Part shown: in pieces, positions 60,821 to 64,000 of the stretch | Position numbering within the stretch: the first letter of the stretch is position 1 | Layout of the letters: each line of letters begins with the position of its first letter | Origin: Gemmatimonadota bacterium | GTDB lineage: Bacteria; Gemmatimonadota; Gemmatimonadetes; Palauibacterales; Palauibacteraceae | Assembly (NCBI GenBank): GCA_022825725.1 | Contig: JAJDWE010000055.1 | Span: 92,919 to 156,918, forward strand | Direction: 5' to 3' | Length of the DNA stretch: 64,000 nt | The notes under the pieces: generated by a model | Seen by the model: only the letters and a program-made list of their open reading frames with translations | Databases searched by the model: none | What the model was told of the DNA's origin: nothing | Program-made: the position numbers and the translations under genes

Positions 60821-63800
60821 TCAGCTGGTGGCGCGGGGCGGGGTGCGCACGATCACGCCCGGTACGCCGGCCTCGCGCAGACGGTTGTTGAACTCGGCCA
60901 CGTCCGTGTCGATGATCTGCTGGAGCGTGCCCAGCCACCCGCCGAGTTCCTCCTCGAGTTCGTCGGCGCGGACCGCGGCCACCGCGTTCGGGCGGTCGTA
61001 GGTCGACGCGATGTAGCCGTACAGGTTGGCGATCTCGTTGTCGAGCATGGGCGGGAAGTTGAGCATGTCCTGCCCCGAGCGGTTCCTCGTCTGGAAGAGT
61101 TCCTCCTCCACGTCCGTGAGCTTCTCCCCCGCCGCGTCCGCCATCTCGGTGAAGTCATCGCCGTAGCCGGCCTCCTCCACGGACTCCGCGATGTCGCTCA
61201 TCTGCGACCGGATCGACCGCGCCTCGCGCACGGCGTCGTGCGACTGCTGCAGAAGACCGCGCACCCGGACCATCAGGTCGTGCTGCTGCCGCAGATCCGC
61301 GACCGTCACCTGGTCGGCCACCCGCGGATCGATGTGGACCGCCAGCGGCTGCGTCTGCGTCGCCTCGCCCGCCGTCAGACGCACCTCATAGCGCCCGGGC
61401 ACGGCGGGCACGCGCCCCGTGAAGCCCCAGATCCGGGCACCCTGCACGAGATCGGGCCCCTCTCCCTGGAGATTCCACACCATCCGGTTCATGCCCGCGC
61501 TCGTCTGCAGGCGGTCCGGCGACCAGCTCGACCCGCGCCCGATCGCGGCCTTCGCCTCATCGTCCCACGAACCGGGGTTCGAGGAGTAGACCCGCACGAC
61601 CTCGCCCCCCGCATCCACGATCTCAAGGTCGATCGTCTCCTCCATCTCCTCGCCTAGCGCGAAGTAGATCGACGCCCCGCTGGGGAAGACGCCCTGCGCG
61701 CGCACCGCCTCGCGCGGCGTGTAGAGGTGGACATCGGACGCCAGCGTCGCCGCCGACATCGTCCGCAGCGGCGTCACGTCGTCGAGGATCCAGAACGAGC
61801 GGCCCTGCGTCCCCATGACGAGGTCGCCCTCGTGCACCTGCATGTCCGTGATCGGCGTGATTGGCAGGTTCTGCTGGAAGCGCTGCCAGCTGTCGCCGCC
61901 GTCGAAGCTCACGTAGAGCCCGAACTCGGTGCCCGCGTAGAGGAGCCCCTCACGCACGGGGTCCTCCCGCACCACGCGCACGAAGTGGCCCGGCTCGATC
62001 CCGTTCGCCGAGAGGCGGGTCCAGCTCTCACCGTAGTCGTCCGTGCGCCACATGTAGGGGGTGTTGTCCTGCATCCGGTAGCGGTAGACGGCGACGTGCG
62101 CCCGCCCCGGGCCGTGCGCCGAGAGGTCGATCATGTTGACGGTCGAGAACTCCGGCAGGTCGCCCGGCGTCACGTCCGTCCAGGTCGCCCCGTCGTCCCG
62201 CGACACGTGGATGAGGCCGTCGTCCGAGCCCACCCACAGGACGCCCGCTTCGTGCGGCGACTCCTCGAAGGCGAAGATCGTCCCGTACATCTCCACCCCG
62301 GTGTTGTCCCACGTGATGCGCCCGCCCGCGTGCAGCATCTTCGTCGTGTCGTTGCGCGTGAGGTCGGGGCTGATCGTCTCCCACGAATATCCGGCGTCCG
62401 AAGTCCGGTTCACGAACTGGGACGTGTGATAGATGACGTCGGGGTTGTGCGGGGAGATCCGGATCGGCGCGTTCCACTGGAAGCGGTGCTTCATCGTCTT
62501 CGGCGCCTGCCCCAGCTGGAGCTGCGGATAGAGGAGCATCTGCCGCACGTCGCCCGTCTCGCGGTCCACCCGGTTGATGCTGCCGCCGTAGCAGCCCGCG
62601 TACGTCACGTTGGGGTTCCGCGGGTCGATCGCGATGTGGCCGCTCTCGCAGCCCCCGACCGCGGCCCAGTGCTGCGCCTGCTGCACCGCCGGCATCCCGC
62701 GGCTCGGCACCATGATCGTGGAGTTGTCCTGCTGCGAGCCGTACACGCGGTAGGGGAACTGGTTGTCGACGAACACCCGGTACATTTCGGCCGTGACCTG
62801 GTTGTAGTAGGTGGACCAGCTCTCCGCGCCGGTCGTCGTCACCTGGCCGCCGCCGTCGTTCGCCACGACCTGGAAGTCGGGGTTCTCGTAGTTGATCCAG
62901 AGGTCGTGCACGTCCCCGTGCGGGACGCCGTAGCTCTGCCACGTCACGCCCCCGTCGACCGACTTGTTGTAGCCCACGTTGAGGGCGTAGACCGTGTTCT
63001 CATCCACCGGATCCGCGTAGATGTGCGTGTAGTACCACGCCCGCTGCAGAAGTCCGCGGTCGCTGTTCACCCGCCGCCAGGTGTCGCCGCCGTCCTCGGA
63101 GCGGTAGACGCCGCCGCGGTCGTCGGACGCCTCGATGAGCACCCACACGCGGTCGGGGTTCGCCCGCGAGACGGTGACGGCGGACTTGCCGACGAGGCCG
63201 GTGGGGAGCCCGCCCTCGAGCCGGTCCCAGGTGTCCCCGCCATCGGTCGACCGGAAGACGCCGGACTCCTCCGAACCCGAGGTCGCGGTCCAGGGCTTCC
63301 GCTCGGCCCGCCACGCCGAGGCGAAGACGATGCGCGGATTCGACGGGTTGATCGCGAGGTCCACCGCGCCCGTGGAGTCGGAGATCGCGAGGACGTGGTC
63401 CCAGGTGTCGCCGCCGTCCGTCGTGCGGAACACGCCGCGCTCCGGGTTGGGGCCGAACGGGTCGCCGAGCGCCGCCACGAACGCGATGTCGGCATCGTGC
63501 GGATGGACCTTGATGTCGCCGATCTGGCCCGAGTTCGGGAGCCCGATGTGGGTCCACGAGTCGCCGCCGTTGGTACTGCGGTAGATGCCGATTCCCTTGG
63601 AGATGTTGCCGCGGATGCAGGACGAGCCCGTGCCCACGTAGATGACGTTCGCGTCGCTGTCCGCCACGTCGATCGACCCGATGGCGCCCGTTCCGATGTA
63701 GCCGTCGGAGATGTTGCGCCAGTTGAGGCCGGCGTCGTCCGTGCGCCACACGCCGCCGCCGGTCGCGCCCATGAAGTAGGTGAGCGGCTGCTCGGTAATC

Positions 63801-63994
63801 CCCGCCACGGCGGTGCTGCGGCCTCCCCGGGGCGGCCCGATCGAGCGGAAACTGAGGCCCGCGACGTCGGCGGAGTCGAAGACCACCGCCTCCTGGGCTG
63901 CGAGCGCCGAGGGCGCGACGGCGAGGTCCGCCGCGCCGAAAACGGCTGCGGCGAGGGTGAACGTGGTCGGCGTGAGGATGGCCAGCTTGCGCAT
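60821..63994 (-). CDS. Secreted sortilin/Vps10-like BNR propeller protein
   Basis: A 1057-residue exported protein annotated in many genomes loosely as glycosyl hydrolase. The signal peptide ends near PSALAAQ. Residues about 45-720 hold ten or more Asp-box repeats (RTDDAGLNW, RSTNGGDSW, RTTDGGDTW, RSTDGGDTW, RSEDGGDTW, SVDGGVTW, RTSDAGYSW, SRDDGATW, RTDDYGESW, SFDGGDSW), consistent with a large Vps10/sortilin-type propeller. A beta-sandwich (about 790-880) and a helical C-terminus (about 885-1020) follow. No sialidase catalytic set is visible, so hydrolase activity is doubtful. ATG 63994 is 6 nt from the window edge; any upstream control is out of view. Confidence 0.85.
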   Translation of the reverse strand: MRKLAILTPTTFTLAAAVFGAADLAVAPSALAAQEAVVFDSADVAGLSFRSIGPPRGGRSTAVAGITEQPLTYFMGATGGGVWRTDDAGLNWRNISDGYIGTGAIGSIDVADSDANVIYVGTGSSCIRGNISKGIGIYRSTNGGDSWTHIGLPNSGQIGDIKVHPHDADIAFVAALGDPFGPNPERGVFRTTDGGDTWDHVLAISDSTGAVDLAINPSNPRIVFASAWRAERKPWTATSGSEESGVFRSTDGGDTWDRLEGGLPTGLVGKSAVTVSRANPDRVWVLIEASDDRGGVYRSEDGGDTWRRVNSDRGLLQRAWYYTHIYADPVDENTVYALNVGYNKSVDGGVTWQSYGVPHGDVHDLWINYENPDFQVVANDGGGQVTTTGAESWSTYYNQVTAEMYRVFVDNQFPYRVYGSQQDNSTIMVPSRGMPAVQQAQHWAAVGGCESGHIAIDPRNPNVTYAGCYGGSINRVDRETGDVRQMLLYPQLQLGQAPKTMKHRFQWNAPIRISPHNPDVIYHTSQFVNRTSDAGYSWETISPDLTRNDTTKMLHAGGRITWDNTGVEMYGTIFAFEESPHEAGVLWVGSDDGLIHVSRDDGATWTDVTPGDLPEFSTVNMIDLSAHGPGRAHVAVYRYRMQDNTPYMWRTDDYGESWTRLSANGIEPGHFVRVVREDPVREGLLYAGTEFGLYVSFDGGDSWQRFQQNLPITPITDMQVHEGDLVMGTQGRSFWILDDVTPLRTMSAATLASDVHLYTPREAVRAQGVFPSGASIYFALGEEMEETIDLEIVDAGGEVVRVYSSNPGSWDDEAKAAIGRGSSWSPDRLQTSAGMNRMVWNLQGEGPDLVQGARIWGFTGRVPAVPGRYEVRLTAGEATQTQPLAVHIDPRVADQVTVADLRQQHDLMVRVRGLLQQSHDAVREARSIRSQMSDIAESVEEAGYGDDFTEMADAAGEKLTDVEEELFQTRNRSGQDMLNFPPMLDNEIANLYGYIASTYDRPNAVAAVRADELEEELGGWLGTLQQIIDTDVAEFNNRLREAGVPGVIVRTPPRATS

Positions 63995-64000
63995 GGGGCT

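Overview
The window is about 70% GC and densely coded on both strands. It looks like chromosome of a Gram-negative bacterium, most likely a Gemmatimonadota member (inferred from gene content and style, not proven). Outer-membrane features include a SurA chaperone, several lipobox proteins, an MltD-type lytic transglycosylase and an FtsEX-EnvC set. Large secreted BNR-propeller, LRR and DUF5107/TPR proteins fit that phylum. I see no rRNA, tRNA, CRISPR, phage or insertion sequence.

Layout. 1-1156: the start of a phosphopantetheinyl transferase (running off the left edge) and a UDP-sugar 4-epimerase. 1311-5111 (+): DUF2281 protein, guaB, mltD. 19590-5001 (-): a long run DUF58 / BatA-like / mfd / surA / pdxA / ftsE / ftsX / envC / holB / moaC / UDP-sugar dehydrogenase, with 4-nt stop-start overlaps at many junctions. 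19676-28521 (+): M28 peptidase, YtxH protein, smpB, cell-wall amidase, pyrK, pyrD, an AmgK-like kinase fused to a RapZ C-terminal domain, a MurU-like uridylyltransferase, quinone oxidoreductase. 28591-29280: Phd/PIN toxin-antitoxin pair. 30769-29319 (-): BNR propeller plus a CysO/MoaD-like carrier. 30912-36160 (+): DUF72, rhomboid, leuB, TPP riboswitch, thiC, and a lipoprotein with a structured leader. 38201-36201 (-): acyl-CoA dehydrogenase. 38380-39669 (+): UMF1-type MFS transporter. 42770-39666 (-): DUF5107/TPR lipoprotein. 42929-43389 (+): HicB/HicA-like pair. 47803-43404 (-): GH63-like hydrolase and a nucleotidyltransferase-galactokinase fusion. 47937-48866 (+): cysteine synthase. 56269-48863 (-): glycoside hydrolase plus a complete sugar ABC importer whose binding-protein gene carries a frameshift. 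56432-57154 (+): lipoprotein. 63994-57188 (-): secreted BNR protein, coiled-coil membrane protein, LRR-metzincin lipoprotein.

How the parts fit. Two themes stand out. (1) Peptidoglycan turnover: MltD, FtsEX-EnvC, an Amidase_3 enzyme, then AmgK-RapZ and MurU, which in other bacteria return MurNAc to UDP-MurNAc; pyrK/pyrD, supplying UMP, sit in the same operon. (2) Carbohydrate uptake: an importer with its own hydrolase, a second hydrolase, and a fusion that could turn a free hexose into sugar-1-phosphate and then nucleotide sugar. The most unusual items are the AmgK-RapZ fusion, the nucleotidyltransferase-galactokinase fusion, the importer permease with a roughly 310-residue sensor-like N-terminus, the likely CTG start of pyrD, and the structured leader at 35473-35551.

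Limits: every family call rests on reading motifs and domain order by eye; no database search, alignment or folding calculation was run.
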